Both the position numbers and the translations under genes were made by a program. This document shows positions 8,913 to 17,499 of a stretch of DNA of 64,000 bases, piece after piece (position 1 is the first letter of the stretch; every line of letters starts with the position of its first letter). The notes beneath the pieces are model-generated. The model was not told the DNA's origin. It saw only the letters and a list, made by a program, of their open reading frames with translations, and searched no databases. This DNA is from CALKAL01 sp051846895 (lineage in GTDB: Bacteria > Bacillota > Bacilli > Bacillales > Alkalibacillaceae): positions 1-64,000 of the forward strand of contig JBPYCQ010000014.1 of assembly GCA_051846895.1 (NCBI GenBank), given 5' to 3'.

Positions 8913-10166
8913 ATGAACGAAGAAATTTTTACAATAATAAATGAAGTCGAAGAACAATTACAAACGCGGTTTAAAGAAGTTAGTAAAACTGTAACGCATA
9001 ATCAAGCGAAAGTATTAGAAGCGTTTCAAAAACACCAAGTAGGTGATTATCATTTTAATCCAACGACAGGGTATGGTTATGATGATAGCGGTCGTGACAA
9101 GTTAGAGGAGTTATATGCTTCAATTTTTAATACAGAAGATGCTTTAGTAAGGCATCAAATTGTATCGGGAACTCATGCGATTACAACAGTGTTATTTGGT
9201 TTATTAAGGCCTGGAGATGAATTAATGTACATCACGGGTCGACCTTATGACACGTTAGAACAAGTGATTGGAATTAATGAACAGGTGGATGGTTCATTAA
9301 AAGACTACGGTATTAAGTATAACGAAATCGCATTAAAAAACGATGGGAAAGTTGATTTTGATCAAGTTAAACAATCAATTAATAAGGATACTAAAGTTAT
9401 AGCTATACAGCGTTCAAAAGGTTATGCCCAAAGACCATCGTTTATGATTCATGAGATTAAAGAGATGGTTGAATTTGTGAAAAATATTAACTCTAATCTA
9501 ATAGTTTTTGTTGATAACTGTTATGGAGAATTTGTTGAAGAATTAGAGCCGACAGATGTCGGTGCGGATATTATGGCTGGCTCTTTAATTAAAAACCCTG
9601 GAGCAGGGATTGTAAAAACGGGTGGATATATCGTAGGCAAAAAAGATTTTGTTAATAAAAGTGCTAATTATTTAGTTGCGCCAGGTGGTTTAGGGAAAGA
9701 AACTGGGGCGAGTATTTACAGTTTATTAGAAATGTTTCAAGGACTATTTTTAGCGCCACATATTGTTGGAGAAGCATTAAAAGGTGCTTATTACACGTCA
9801 CAGCTATTACAGTTACACGGTTATGAAACGACACCTGGACCAAATGAAAATCGAACAGATTTAATTCAATCAATTACTTTTCCTACAAAAGAGGAAATGA
9901 TTACTTTTGCACAAATTGTTCAACAGCAGTCACCTATTAACTCACATGTCACGCCATACCCAAGCTACATGCCTGGATATGAACATGATGTCATTATGGC
10001 TGCCGGGACTTTTATTCAAGGCGGAAGTCTAGAATTAACAGCTGATGGACCAATTAAAGAACCGTATACCCTTTATGTGCAAGGTGGATTAACATATGAA
10101 CATGTGAAAATCGCCATAACGAAAGGATTATTATCGATAAAAAACAGAAAAGTAACTATGACATAA
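8913..10166 (+). CDS. ynbB: PLP-dependent enzyme of the YnbB / methionine gamma-lyase-like family
   Basis: 417 aa. Fold-type I PLP enzyme related to cystathionine/methionine gamma-lyases; the family is often annotated as aluminium resistance protein, but its substrate is not settled. The likely PLP lysine is in MAGSLIKNPGAGIVKTGGYI, and VFVDNCYGEF is the Asp that holds the cofactor ring. The start ATG lies 11 nt after hflX. The hflX-ynbB-glnR-glnA order is the same as in B. subtilis. The stop codon falls in the loop of the terminator hairpin. Confidence 0.9.
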   Translation: MNEEIFTIINEVEEQLQTRFKEVSKTVTHNQAKVLEAFQKHQVGDYHFNPTTGYGYDDSGRDKLEELYASIFNTEDALVRHQIVSGTHAITTVLFGLLRPGDELMYITGRPYDTLEQVIGINEQVDGSLKDYGIKYNEIALKNDGKVDFDQVKQSINKDTKVIAIQRSKGYAQRPSFMIHEIKEMVEFVKNINSNLIVFVDNCYGEFVEELEPTDVGADIMAGSLIKNPGAGIVKTGGYIVGKKDFVNKSANYLVAPGGLGKETGASIYSLLEMFQGLFLAPHIVGEALKGAYYTSQLLQLHGYETTPGPNENRTDLIQSITFPTKEEMITFAQIVQQQSPINSHVTPYPSYMPGYEHDVIMAAGTFIQGGSLELTADGPIKEPYTLYVQGGLTYEHVKIAITKGLLSIKNRKVTMT

Positions 10167-10188
10167 TTTTTGTCATGGTTATTTTTTT
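10154..10188 (+). terminator. Terminator after ynbB
   Basis: 10-bp stem with one G-T pair (10154-10163 with 10171-10180), followed by a T run at 10182-10188. The ynbB stop codon is in the loop. Confidence 0.75.
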
Positions 10189-10193
10189 ATCTT

Positions 10194-10210
10194 TGTCAGC
10201 TTTCCTCACA
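10194..10210 (+). promoter_or_regulatory. GlnR/TnrA operator upstream of glnRA
   Basis: TGTCAGCTTTCCTCACA fits the GlnR/TnrA consensus TGTNA-N7-TNACA exactly. It lies just upstream of the -35 element. A second, degenerate half-matching box (10216-10232) overlaps the -35, matching the two-site layout known for B. subtilis glnRA. GlnR presumably represses its own operon when glutamine is plentiful (established for the family). Confidence 0.88.
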
Positions 10211-10214
10211 TTGG

Positions 10215-10243
10215 TTGACATATATCCTGCCATTTTCTATAAT
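10215..10243 (+). promoter_or_regulatory. SigA-type promoter of glnRA
   Basis: Consensus -35 TTGACA (10215-10220) and consensus -10 TATAAT (10238-10243) with a 17-bp spacer. glnR starts 21 bp downstream of the -10. Confidence 0.9.
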
Positions 10244-10264
10244 TAATAAAGCAGAGGGGGTGTC

Positions 10265-10666
10265 ATGTTGAAATCTGTAGATAGAAAAACATTACCAGTT
10301 TTTTCGATTAGCATCGTTTCTGAATTAACGAATTTAACAGCACGGCAAATTCGCTATTATGAAGAAAAAGGGTTAGTGACACCAACTCGTACTGAAGGTA
10401 ATCGTCGAATGTTCTCTTTTTACGATGTTGATCATTTATTAGAAATAAAGAGATTGATTGATGAAGGTGTCAATCTGGCTGGTATTAAAGAAGTGCTTAA
10501 ATTGAGGAATAATCAAATTCAAGTAAATAATCAAAAAGAACCTAATAACAAAACAGGATTATCTGAAAGTGAGTTATTAAGCTTACTTCGTCAAGAATTA
10601 CTTGAATCTGGTTATCAAAATAAATCATCCATTGTTAGGGGAGATCTTTCAAGGTTTTTCCACTAA
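10265..10666 (+). CDS. glnR: MerR-family glutamine synthetase repressor GlnR
   Basis: 133 aa. Represses glnRA and other nitrogen genes when bound by feedback-inhibited glutamine synthetase. The MerR-type winged helix covers about residues 12-80, including TARQIRYYEEKGLVTPTRTE. The C-terminal tail is the regulatory segment that contacts GlnA. The start ATG follows AGAGGGGG. glnA follows 30 nt downstream with no terminator between, and a perfect GlnR box lies upstream of the promoter. Confidence 0.95.
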   Translation: MLKSVDRKTLPVFSISIVSELTNLTARQIRYYEEKGLVTPTRTEGNRRMFSFYDVDHLLEIKRLIDEGVNLAGIKEVLKLRNNQIQVNNQKEPNNKTGLSESELLSLLRQELLESGYQNKSSIVRGDLSRFFH

Positions 10667-10696
10667 TGATGCAAATCATGGGAGGAATTTTAGTTA

Positions 10697-12031
10697 ATGG
10701 GAAGGATCACTAGAGAGGATATTTATAAGCGGATAGAAGAGGAAAATGTTCGTTTTATTCGGTTGCAGTTTACTGATTTATTAGGAACTATTAAAAACGT
10801 TGAAATTCCGCTTAGCCAATTAGAAAAAGCACTAGACAACAAGATGATGTTTGACGGTTCATCGATAGAAGGCTTTGTTCGAATTGAAGAATCGGATATG
10901 GTTTTATATCCTGATTTAGACACTTTTGTCGTATTTCCTTGGACATCAGAAAAAGGTAAAGTAGCACGGTTTATTTGCGATATTTATAATCCGGACCGAA
11001 CGCCTTTTGAAGGTTGTCCGCGTTACAATTTAAAAAGAAACTTAAAAATCATGGAAGAGATGGGCTTCTCAGCATTTAATCTTGGTACTGAGCCAGAATT
11101 CTTTTTATTTAAGTTAAATGAACGAGGCGAGCCATCAATGGAGCTTAATGATAATGGAGGTTATTTTGATCTTGCTCCAACTGATTTAGGTGAAAATTGC
11201 CGCAGGGACATCGTTTTAGAGCTGGAAGAGATGGGCTTTGAAATCGAAGCATCTCACCATGAAGTAGCTCCTGGCCAACATGAAATTGATTTTAAATACT
11301 CTGATGCATTAAAGCATTGTGATGATATACAAACATTTAAATTAGTTGTAAAAACGATTGCGCGTAAACATGGATTACATGCAACATTTATGCCAAAGCC
11401 ATTGTTCGGTGTGAATGGATCTGGAATGCATGCAAATATGTCTTTATTTAAAGGTAATGAAAATGCCTTTTATGATCCAAATGGAAATTTGGAATTAAGT
11501 GAAACGGCTTTTCAATTTATGGCGGGGATTATAGAACACGCTACTAATTTTACAGCTGTAACTAATCCGACAGTAAACTCCTATAAACGTTTAGTTCCAG
11601 GTTATGAAGCTCCATGTTATGTTGCATGGTCAGGCAAAAACCGTAGTCCATTGGTGCGTATACCAACTGCAAGAGGAATGAGTACGAGAATTGAAGTTCG
11701 TAGTGTTGATCCATCAGCTAATCCATATATGGCTATGTCGGTATTGTTAGCAGCTGGACTTGACGGAATTAAAAACAAAATGACGCCACCAGCTCCTGTG
11801 AACCGTAATATTTATGTCATGAACAAAAAAGAACGTTTAGAAAATGGAATTTTAGACTTGCCGGCAACATTAGGTGAGGCATTAGATGAAATGTTAAAAG
11901 ATGATGTTATCACTAATGCTTTAGGTGACCATTTATTAGAACATTTTATAGAGGCTAAAGGTATTGAATGGGATATGTTCCGTACACAAGTCCATCCTTG
12001 GGAACGTGAGCAGTATTTGAATAGTTATTAG
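10697..12031 (+). CDS. glnA: Glutamine synthetase, type I
   Basis: 444 aa. Makes glutamine from glutamate, ammonia and ATP in the cytosol as a dodecamer. Visible signatures are FDGSSIEGFVRIEESDM, the ATP/metal region FMPKPLFGVNGSGMHANMS, and NRSPLVRIPTARG. The length and the lack of the 25-residue I-beta insertion fit the I-alpha class of Bacillota, which is regulated by feedback and GlnR rather than by adenylylation. It is the second gene of the glnRA operon, with GGGAGGA before the start. Confidence 0.97.
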   Translation: MGRITREDIYKRIEEENVRFIRLQFTDLLGTIKNVEIPLSQLEKALDNKMMFDGSSIEGFVRIEESDMVLYPDLDTFVVFPWTSEKGKVARFICDIYNPDRTPFEGCPRYNLKRNLKIMEEMGFSAFNLGTEPEFFLFKLNERGEPSMELNDNGGYFDLAPTDLGENCRRDIVLELEEMGFEIEASHHEVAPGQHEIDFKYSDALKHCDDIQTFKLVVKTIARKHGLHATFMPKPLFGVNGSGMHANMSLFKGNENAFYDPNGNLELSETAFQFMAGIIEHATNFTAVTNPTVNSYKRLVPGYEAPCYVAWSGKNRSPLVRIPTARGMSTRIEVRSVDPSANPYMAMSVLLAAGLDGIKNKMTPPAPVNRNIYVMNKKERLENGILDLPATLGEALDEMLKDDVITNALGDHLLEHFIEAKGIEWDMFRTQVHPWEREQYLNSY

Positions 12032-12075
12032 TAAAAGGCAGTATTGAAGAAATTTAGGCCTTAAATTAAAAGAAG

Positions 12076-12104
12076 CAGCATCGTTTTATCACGATGCTGT
12101 TTTT
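12076..12104. terminator. Bidirectional terminator between glnA and lexA
   Basis: 9-bp stem (12076-12084 with 12091-12099) followed by a T run on the + strand, with A-rich sequence on the other side. It lies between the convergent glnA (+) and lexA (-) genes. Confidence 0.8.
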
Positions 12105-12107
12105 CTA

Positions 12108-12728
12108 TTAATCTATTTCACGATAAAGCCCAATAACTTTTCCTAATATTGTTACACTCTCTAAAATAATTGGCTCCATTGTTGAGTTTTCTGGTTCTAA
12201 ACGATAATGATCTTTGTCTTTGAAGAAGCGTTTAACGGTTGCTTCATCTTCTTCAGTCATAGCAACAACAATGTCACCATTATTAGCTGATGGTTGTTTT
12301 CTGACGATCACGATATCTCCATCATGAATACCTGCTTCAATCATACTTTCACCTTGAATAGTTAAGGCAAATAAATCTTCTTCCGATGCCGTAATATTTG
12401 CTGGGATTGGAATATACTCTTCTATATTTTCAATCGCAGTTATTGGTTCGCCAGCCGTTACTTTACCGATTAGTGGCGCATACATGGCTTTTCTTTCATT
12501 CACCGAATTGTAAGCATCGTATGTAATTTCGATTGCCCTTGGTTTTGTAGGATCTCTTCTAATATATCCTTTTTCCTCTAATCGTGATAAATGGCCATGA
12601 ACTGTCGAGCTTGATGCTAATCCAACAGCTTCAGCAATTTCTCTTACGGAAGGTGGATAACCTTTTTCCCTTACTCGTGCCACAATAAATTCAAATATCG
12701 CCTTTTGTCGCGAAGACAGTTTATTCAT
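12108..12728 (-). CDS. lexA: SOS response repressor LexA
   Basis: 206 aa. Represses DNA-damage genes and cleaves itself when stimulated by RecA filaments. The N-terminal winged helix includes GYPPSVREIAEAVGLASSSTVHGHL. The Ala-Gly cleavage site is in GKVTAGEPITA. The Ser is in QGESMIEAGI and the Lys in EATVKRFF. The start ATG at 12728 was chosen because GGGGTGAG precedes it and the protein then starts MNKLSSRQ, as in relatives; the frame is open further upstream, but that would cover the promoter. It is divergent from ynzC. The SOS genes yneA and yneB, which usually lie next to it, are absent. Confidence 0.95.
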   Translation of the reverse strand: MNKLSSRQKAIFEFIVARVREKGYPPSVREIAEAVGLASSSTVHGHLSRLEEKGYIRRDPTKPRAIEITYDAYNSVNERKAMYAPLIGKVTAGEPITAIENIEEYIPIPANITASEEDLFALTIQGESMIEAGIHDGDIVIVRKQPSANNGDIVVAMTEEDEATVKRFFKDKDHYRLEPENSTMEPIILESVTILGKVIGLYREID

Positions 12729-12762
12729 ACTTTCACTCACCCCACACTTTAATCTTGTCTTA

Positions 12763-12802
12763 ATTATACCAAGTATTGTTATGATAAGCAAACACTCGTT
12801 CG
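12763..12802 (-). promoter_or_regulatory. lexA promoter with overlapping LexA box
   Basis: On the minus strand, -10 TATAAT (12768-12763) and -35 TTGCTT (12791-12786) are separated by 17 bp. CAAACACTCGTTCG at 12789-12802 matches the Gram-positive SOS box CGAAC-N4-GTTCG at 9 of 10 positions and overlaps the -35. LexA would therefore repress itself. Confidence 0.8.
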
Positions 12803-12818
12803 GAATTATTTGTCTGGC

Positions 12819-12847
12819 TTGTCATAAGAATGGCCAAATTGTAAAAT
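12819..12847 (+). promoter_or_regulatory. Candidate promoter of ynzC
   Basis: TTGTCA at 12819-12824 and TAAAAT at 12842-12847 with a 17-bp spacer. The LexA box at 12789-12802 lies 17 bp upstream of this -35, so LexA control of ynzC is possible but not shown. Confidence 0.55.
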
Positions 12848-12878
12848 ATACTACGTAAACAGTTAAAGGGGTTTTAAT

Positions 12879-13112
12879 ATGTTATCAAAAGAAAAATTAG
12901 ATAGAATTAATGAATTAGCGCGTAAATCAAAAAAACAAACATTGTCTGATCAGGAAAAAGAAGAGCAAAAAAAATTACGTGAAGAATATTTATCAGCCTT
13001 TCGTTCTGGTTTTAAAAATCAACTTCATTCAATTAAAGTAGTCGATCAAAAAGGGGAAGATGTGACTCCTAATAAACTTAAAAATGAAAAAGAAAAGCAT
13101 AAAAAACATTAA
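12879..13112 (+). CDS. ynzC: DUF896 family protein YnzC
   Basis: 77 aa, highly charged. Matches the DUF896/YnzC pattern: KEKLDRINELARKSKKQTLSDQEKEEQKKLREEYLSAFR, a helical hairpin. In B. subtilis it is the last gene of the SOS-controlled yneA-yneB-ynzC operon next to lexA. Here it stands alone opposite lexA. The biochemical role is unknown. The start follows AAAGGGG, and the C-terminus is Lys/His rich. Confidence 0.9.
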   Translation: MLSKEKLDRINELARKSKKQTLSDQEKEEQKKLREEYLSAFRSGFKNQLHSIKVVDQKGEDVTPNKLKNEKEKHKKH

Positions 13113-13140
13113 ATCGCAAGAAGGTTCTTGCGATTTAATT
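13111..13140 (+). terminator. Hairpin after ynzC
   Basis: 10-bp perfect stem (13111-13120 with 13127-13136) beginning at the ynzC stop. The T run is weak, so termination may be partial. Confidence 0.6.
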
Positions 13141-13211
13141 AATATTTAGAATAATGTACGTTCAATAATAAAAACTAATTATGATAATTATATTAAAATA
13201 AATGAAGTAGC

Positions 13212-13240
13212 TTGTCATATATTCCATAAAAGTATACGAT
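13212..13240 (+). promoter_or_regulatory. Candidate tkt promoter
   Basis: TTGTCA (13212-13217) and TACGAT (13235-13240) with a 17-bp spacer, ending 42 bp before the chosen tkt start. The -10 matches consensus at four of six positions. Confidence 0.4.
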
Positions 13241-13282
13241 GTATGTTGGTAGATGGTATCGGAAATAGAAAGGGGATTAATC

Positions 13283-15286
13283 ATGAATCAAGCTGTCGAG
13301 CAATTATCTATTAATACGATTAGAACATTATCAATTGATGCAGTAGAAAGGGCTAATTCGGGACATCCTGGTATGCCAATGGGAGCAGCACCTATGGCGT
13401 ATACATTATGGACAAAAGTGATGAATCACAATCCGAAAAACTCTTCATGGTTTAACCGAGATCGATTTGTCCTTTCAGCTGGACATGGTTCAATGCTTTT
13501 ATATTCGTTGTTGCACTTATCAGGTTATAACGTTTCCATGGATGATATTAAAAACTTCCGTCAATGGGGTTCAAATACACCTGGTCATCCTGAATATGGT
13601 TATACAGATGGGGTAGAGGCGACAACTGGACCTTTAGGGCAAGGAATTGCGATGTCTGTTGGTATGGCAATGGCTGAAAGATTTTTAGCATCTAAATTTA
13701 ATAAAAATGGCCATGAAATTGTTGACCATTACACCTATGCCATTTGTGGTGATGGTGACTTAATGGAAGGTGTTTCTCAAGAAGCAGCTTCACTTGCCGG
13801 TCATTTAAAACTTGGTAAATTAATTGTAATGTACGATTCTAACGATATTTCATTAGATGGTGATTTAAATCAAGCCTTTTCAGAAAGTGTAGAAGATCGT
13901 TTCAAAGCTTACGGTTGGCAGGTTATACGAGTTGAAGATGGTAATGATACTGAAGCTATCGAAAAAGCTCTTTTAGAAGCAAAATCAAACCTTGATCAAC
14001 CAACTTTAATTGAAGTTAAAACTGTTATTGGCTATGGTTCCCCTAATAAAGGTGGTAAATCAGATGCGCACGGTGCACCTTTAGGTGAGGAAGAGCGTCA
14101 ATTAGTTCGTGAATATTACAAATGGGAACACGATGAATTCCATGTACCTGAAGAAGTAAAAGCCGATTTTGAACAAAAAGTAAGAGTCCGTGGGGAACAA
14201 TTAGAAAAAGATTGGAAGCAACGTTTTGATGCCTTTAAACAATCAAATCCTGAATTAGCAGAACAATTTGAACTTGCTATAAATGGAGAGCTTCCAGTTG
14301 GTTGGAATGCTGACTTACCGATATACGATTATTCAAAATCATTAGCGACACGTGCTGCTTCTGGTGAAGTATTAAATGCTATTGCTGAAAAAGTTCCATA
14401 TTTTCTAGGAGGAAGTGCTGATTTAGCTGGATCAAATAAAACAATGATTAAAGGTGAAGCTGACTTTAAGCCTTCTGAATACGGTGGACGTAATATTTGG
14501 TTCGGTGTTCGTGAATTTGCTATGGCTTGTGCCTTAAATGGTATGGCCCTTCACGGTGGAGTGAAAGTTTACGGCGGAACATTTTTTGTTTTTAGTGATT
14601 ATTTACGCCCAGCTGTACGTTTATCTGCATTAATGGGTGTGCCTGTTACTTATGTTTTCACGCATGATTCTATTGCTGTAGGTGAAGATGGTCCAACACA
14701 TGAGCCAATTGAACATTTACCTGCATTACGAGCAATGCCTAATTTATCAATTATACGACCGGCTGATGCTAACGAAACAAGAGTCGCTTGGGAATTAGCT
14801 TTAGAATCGAAAGATAAGCCTACTGCACTTGTACTTACACGTCAAGGGCTACCTGTATTAGCTGACACGAAAGAACTTGCGTTAGAAGGGGTTAGAAAAG
14901 GAGCTTACGTGCTAAAAAGAGCTGAAGATATAGAACCTGATGTGTTACTTTTAGCAACGGGTTCAGAAGTGCAATTAGTGCTTAAAGCAAGTGAAAAGTT
15001 GAAAGATGAAGGTATCGATGCAACCGTAGTTAGTATGCCATCATGGGATTTATTTGAAAAACAAAGTGATGAATATAAAGAATCAGTTTTACCTTCAAAA
15101 GTGAAGAAACGTTTAGCAGTGGAAATGGCCTCTCCTTTCGGCTGGGAACGTTATACGGGGTCAGAAGGGGATATATTAGGTATTAATACATTTGGTGCAT
15201 CTGCGCCTGGTAATAAAGTAATTGAAGAATATGGATTTACAGTAGATGAAGTAGTAAAACGAGTGAAAAAATTATTAAATAAATAA
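13283..15286 (+). CDS. tkt: Transketolase
   Basis: 667 aa. Thiamine diphosphate enzyme of the pentose phosphate pathway that moves two-carbon units between sugar phosphates. The ThDP motif GDGDLMEGVSQEA starts near residue 156. The pyrimidine-binding domain includes THDSIAVGEDGPTHEP, and DANETRVAW marks the phosphate-binding area. The start ATG 13283 has GAAAGGGG before it and gives MNQAVEQLSINTIRTLSIDA; an earlier in-frame start at 13253 lacks such a site. Length equals that of B. subtilis Tkt. sirA and yneF follow in the same direction, as in B. subtilis. Confidence 0.96.
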   Translation: MNQAVEQLSINTIRTLSIDAVERANSGHPGMPMGAAPMAYTLWTKVMNHNPKNSSWFNRDRFVLSAGHGSMLLYSLLHLSGYNVSMDDIKNFRQWGSNTPGHPEYGYTDGVEATTGPLGQGIAMSVGMAMAERFLASKFNKNGHEIVDHYTYAICGDGDLMEGVSQEAASLAGHLKLGKLIVMYDSNDISLDGDLNQAFSESVEDRFKAYGWQVIRVEDGNDTEAIEKALLEAKSNLDQPTLIEVKTVIGYGSPNKGGKSDAHGAPLGEEERQLVREYYKWEHDEFHVPEEVKADFEQKVRVRGEQLEKDWKQRFDAFKQSNPELAEQFELAINGELPVGWNADLPIYDYSKSLATRAASGEVLNAIAEKVPYFLGGSADLAGSNKTMIKGEADFKPSEYGGRNIWFGVREFAMACALNGMALHGGVKVYGGTFFVFSDYLRPAVRLSALMGVPVTYVFTHDSIAVGEDGPTHEPIEHLPALRAMPNLSIIRPADANETRVAWELALESKDKPTALVLTRQGLPVLADTKELALEGVRKGAYVLKRAEDIEPDVLLLATGSEVQLVLKASEKLKDEGIDATVVSMPSWDLFEKQSDEYKESVLPSKVKKRLAVEMASPFGWERYTGSEGDILGINTFGASAPGNKVIEEYGFTVDEVVKRVKKLLNK

Positions 15287-15397
15287 TCAACATAAAAGTT
15301 GTCATAGTTTGACATAAGTTTTATCATTTTAATGACGTATTATGACATTTTTTTAAACTGTTTATTGTTATGATATGCCCTAAAAGGAGGGCATATC

Positions 15398-15826
15398 ATG
15401 TACCAATATTCACTCTATTTATTTAAAGCGAGATTTGCTGAACACTTTTATTACAAAATTGATGTATTATATCGTTTTTTATTTGAACAAGTTCATTCAA
15501 CAGATGAACAGACGCCAAATCAATTAATTACTGTACTAGATGAAATGAATCTCAGTGATATCGTCTTTCATTTACAATATGAATTGAAAAATATTCAATG
15601 TGATGTTTATAATAACACTATCAACATTAAAAGCGGAAAAGATGAAGTGATTGTACACGTTAGTGATTTTTCATTAGATATTTATGCAGATTCACTTTTT
15701 GTTGCAGATCGCTTGTTTTTCCGGTATATAAAGTCTTTTCATCCACATATTTTTGTCGTCAACTTTGATACATTTGACTGTGGATGGATTTCTCCTCTAG
15801 CGAAACGAGAGCTATATCGTATATAA
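15398..15826 (+). CDS. sirA: Sporulation inhibitor of replication SirA
   Basis: 142 aa. In B. subtilis SirA (YneE) is made under Spo0A control and binds the N-terminal domain of DnaA to block new rounds of replication during sporulation. The assignment rests on position (tkt-sirA-yneF), size, an N-terminal YQYSLYLFKARFAEHFY, and the C-terminal signature FDTFDCGWISPLAKREL. Overall sequence conservation of this family is low. AAAGGAGGG precedes the start. I could not confirm a Spo0A box in the 111-bp upstream gap. Confidence 0.8.
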   Translation: MYQYSLYLFKARFAEHFYYKIDVLYRFLFEQVHSTDEQTPNQLITVLDEMNLSDIVFHLQYELKNIQCDVYNNTINIKSGKDEVIVHVSDFSLDIYADSLFVADRLFFRYIKSFHPHIFVVNFDTFDCGWISPLAKRELYRI

Positions 15827-15888
15827 TAGACCTGTTATAGATATAGAATATACTAAGAGGGGATTTACAGAAGGAGGATTCAAGATTA

Positions 15889-16116
15889 ATGAGTACGATA
15901 TGGGTAGTATTAATCGCCCTTGCAACATTAATAATTGGGGTAGTTATTGGATTTTTCATCGCTAGAAAAACAATGATGAATTACTTAAAGAAAAACCCTC
16001 CAATTAATGAGCAAATGTTACGGACGATGATGATGCAAATGGGTCAAAAGCCATCTCAAAAGAAAATTAATCAGATGATGCGTGCGATGACTCAGCAACA
16101 GGATAATAAAAAATAA
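15889..16116 (+). CDS. yneF: UPF0154 membrane protein YneF
   Basis: 75 aa. One N-terminal membrane segment (about residues 4-24, IWVVLIALATLIIGVVIGFF), then a conserved RKTMMNYLKKNPPINEQMLRTMM block typical of UPF0154. Function unknown; widely conserved in Bacillota. AGAAGGAGG precedes the start. A terminator follows. Confidence 0.92.
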   Translation: MSTIWVVLIALATLIIGVVIGFFIARKTMMNYLKKNPPINEQMLRTMMMQMGQKPSQKKINQMMRAMTQQQDNKK

Positions 16117-16122
16117 CATGAC

Positions 16123-16160
16123 AGGAGAGATAAGCAATGAGGTTGTTTATCTCTCCTTTT
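16123..16160 (+). terminator. Terminator after yneF
   Basis: Perfect 11-bp stem (16123-16133 with 16147-16157), 13-nt loop, T-rich tail. Confidence 0.8.
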
Positions 16161-16269
16161 ATTATTTGTCTTTAAATTTCACTAAATAGTCATGCTTTTA
16201 GTAAGAAAATGATTAACAAGTTTGATACGATTAGTATTGAGGTCATATTAGGTACAAGGAGCGATACAA

Positions 16270-16974
16270 ATGGGAGAAGTTAATATTTGGTTAGCCTTTG
16301 GAGCTGGCTTTTTATCATTTATTTCACCTTGTGTACTTCCACTATTTCCAGTGTTTTTATCTTATATTACTGGGATGAGTGTTGAAGAAATAAAAACTGA
16401 AAATGCCATGCTTCGTAAACGAAGTATGTTACACACTCTATTCTTTTTATTAGGGTTTTCGGCTATCTTTATCATGATCGGTTTCTCTGGATATTTTATC
16501 GGGGACTTTTTATTAAGTTATCAAGATTTAATACGACAAGTTGGAGCTATATTTATTATCTTCTTCGGTTTTGTCATGTTAGGTCTATTTAATTTCGACT
16601 TTTTAATGAAAGAAAGAAGAGTTACCCTAAAAAATAGACCTGCTGGATTTTTTGGAACATTTTTAATAGGAATGGCGTTTTCAATGAGTTGGACACCGTG
16701 TACAGGTCCAATACTTGGTGCTGTTATTGCTTTAGCTTACACAAATCCACAATCAGGTGTCATTTTAATGTCAGCTTATTCTCTTGGATTTGCTATACCT
16801 TTCTTTATACTATCTTTCTTTGTTGGAAAATTAGATTGGTTAAAACGCAACTCTTTAAAAATCCAACGTGTTGGTGGGTATGTATTAATCTTTCTAGGAA
16901 TCGCACTATTTTTTGACTGGCTAAGAATTCTCACAGCATACTTAGCTAACTTTTTTGGGTTCACTGGATTTTAG
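16270..16974 (+). CDS. ccdA: Cytochrome c biogenesis protein CcdA
   Basis: 234 aa. Polytopic membrane protein of the DsbD family that passes electrons from cytoplasmic thioredoxin to thiol-disulfide proteins outside the membrane, needed for cytochrome c maturation and spore synthesis in B. subtilis. About six membrane segments. The two redox cysteines are in SFISPCVLPLFPVFLSY (near residue 22) and SWTPCTGPILGAV (near residue 142). The start follows AAGGAG. The next genes are an MrpB-like gene and ccdC, suggesting an operon. Confidence 0.94.
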   Translation: MGEVNIWLAFGAGFLSFISPCVLPLFPVFLSYITGMSVEEIKTENAMLRKRSMLHTLFFLLGFSAIFIMIGFSGYFIGDFLLSYQDLIRQVGAIFIIFFGFVMLGLFNFDFLMKERRVTLKNRPAGFFGTFLIGMAFSMSWTPCTGPILGAVIALAYTNPQSGVILMSAYSLGFAIPFFILSFFVGKLDWLKRNSLKIQRVGGYVLIFLGIALFFDWLRILTAYLANFFGFTGF

Positions 16975-17043
16975 TGTTTATTTGTAATTTCGTTATATTT
17001 TTATTAGAATAAAGCTAAAGTTTATGAATTAAGGAGTTCTATT

Positions 17044-17499
17044 ATGAAGCATTCAAATGATTTAATATTACGTACAACAACACATCTAATCGCGTTTATA
17101 TTATTAGGATTCTCTGTCTATTTATTTTTTGCTGGGCATAATTCTCCTGGTGGAGGATTTATTGGTGGACTAATGACTTCTGCGGCGTTTATTTTAATGT
17201 ACATGACTTATGGATTTAATAGTATACAAAAGATTTTACCAGTTAATTTTAGAGTTGTATTAGCTGCAGGATTATTTATTGCTGCACTTACTGGAGTTGG
17301 ATCTTTTGTTTTTGATGCACCATTTTTAACACATTCCTTTGGACATTTTGATTTACCTCTATTAGGAGATACAGAACTAGCGACTGCCGTTTTATTTGAC
17401 TTAGGAGTTTATCTTGTAGTTGTTGGTGTGACGATGACAATAATTTTAACGATAGCTAACGATCGAGATAGAGAAACTGAAACGCAAGGTGAACAGTAA
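17044..17499 (+). CDS. Orphan MrpB/MnhB-like membrane protein
   Basis: 151 aa with about four membrane segments. The motif FAGHNSPGGGFIGGLMTSAA (about residues 28-47) is characteristic of the MnhB/MrpB domain, a subunit of the multisubunit Na+/H+ antiporter. No other mrp gene is nearby; it sits between ccdA and ccdC where B. subtilis has yneI. Its stop overlaps the ccdC start by one base (TAATG), so translation is probably coupled to ccdC. The C-terminus is hydrophilic and charged. A role in ion transport is uncertain without partners; an accessory role for the Ccd system is a hypothesis. Confidence 0.8.
   Translation: MKHSNDLILRTTTHLIAFILLGFSVYLFFAGHNSPGGGFIGGLMTSAAFILMYMTYGFNSIQKILPVNFRVVLAAGLFIAALTGVGSFVFDAPFLTHSFGHFDLPLLGDTELATAVLFDLGVYLVVVGVTMTIILTIANDRDRETETQGEQ

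Noticed and set aside
15287..15397. Spo0A box in front of sirA
   Set aside because: Several TGACAT/TGTCAT repeats are visible, but none fits the TGNCGAA core well enough to report.
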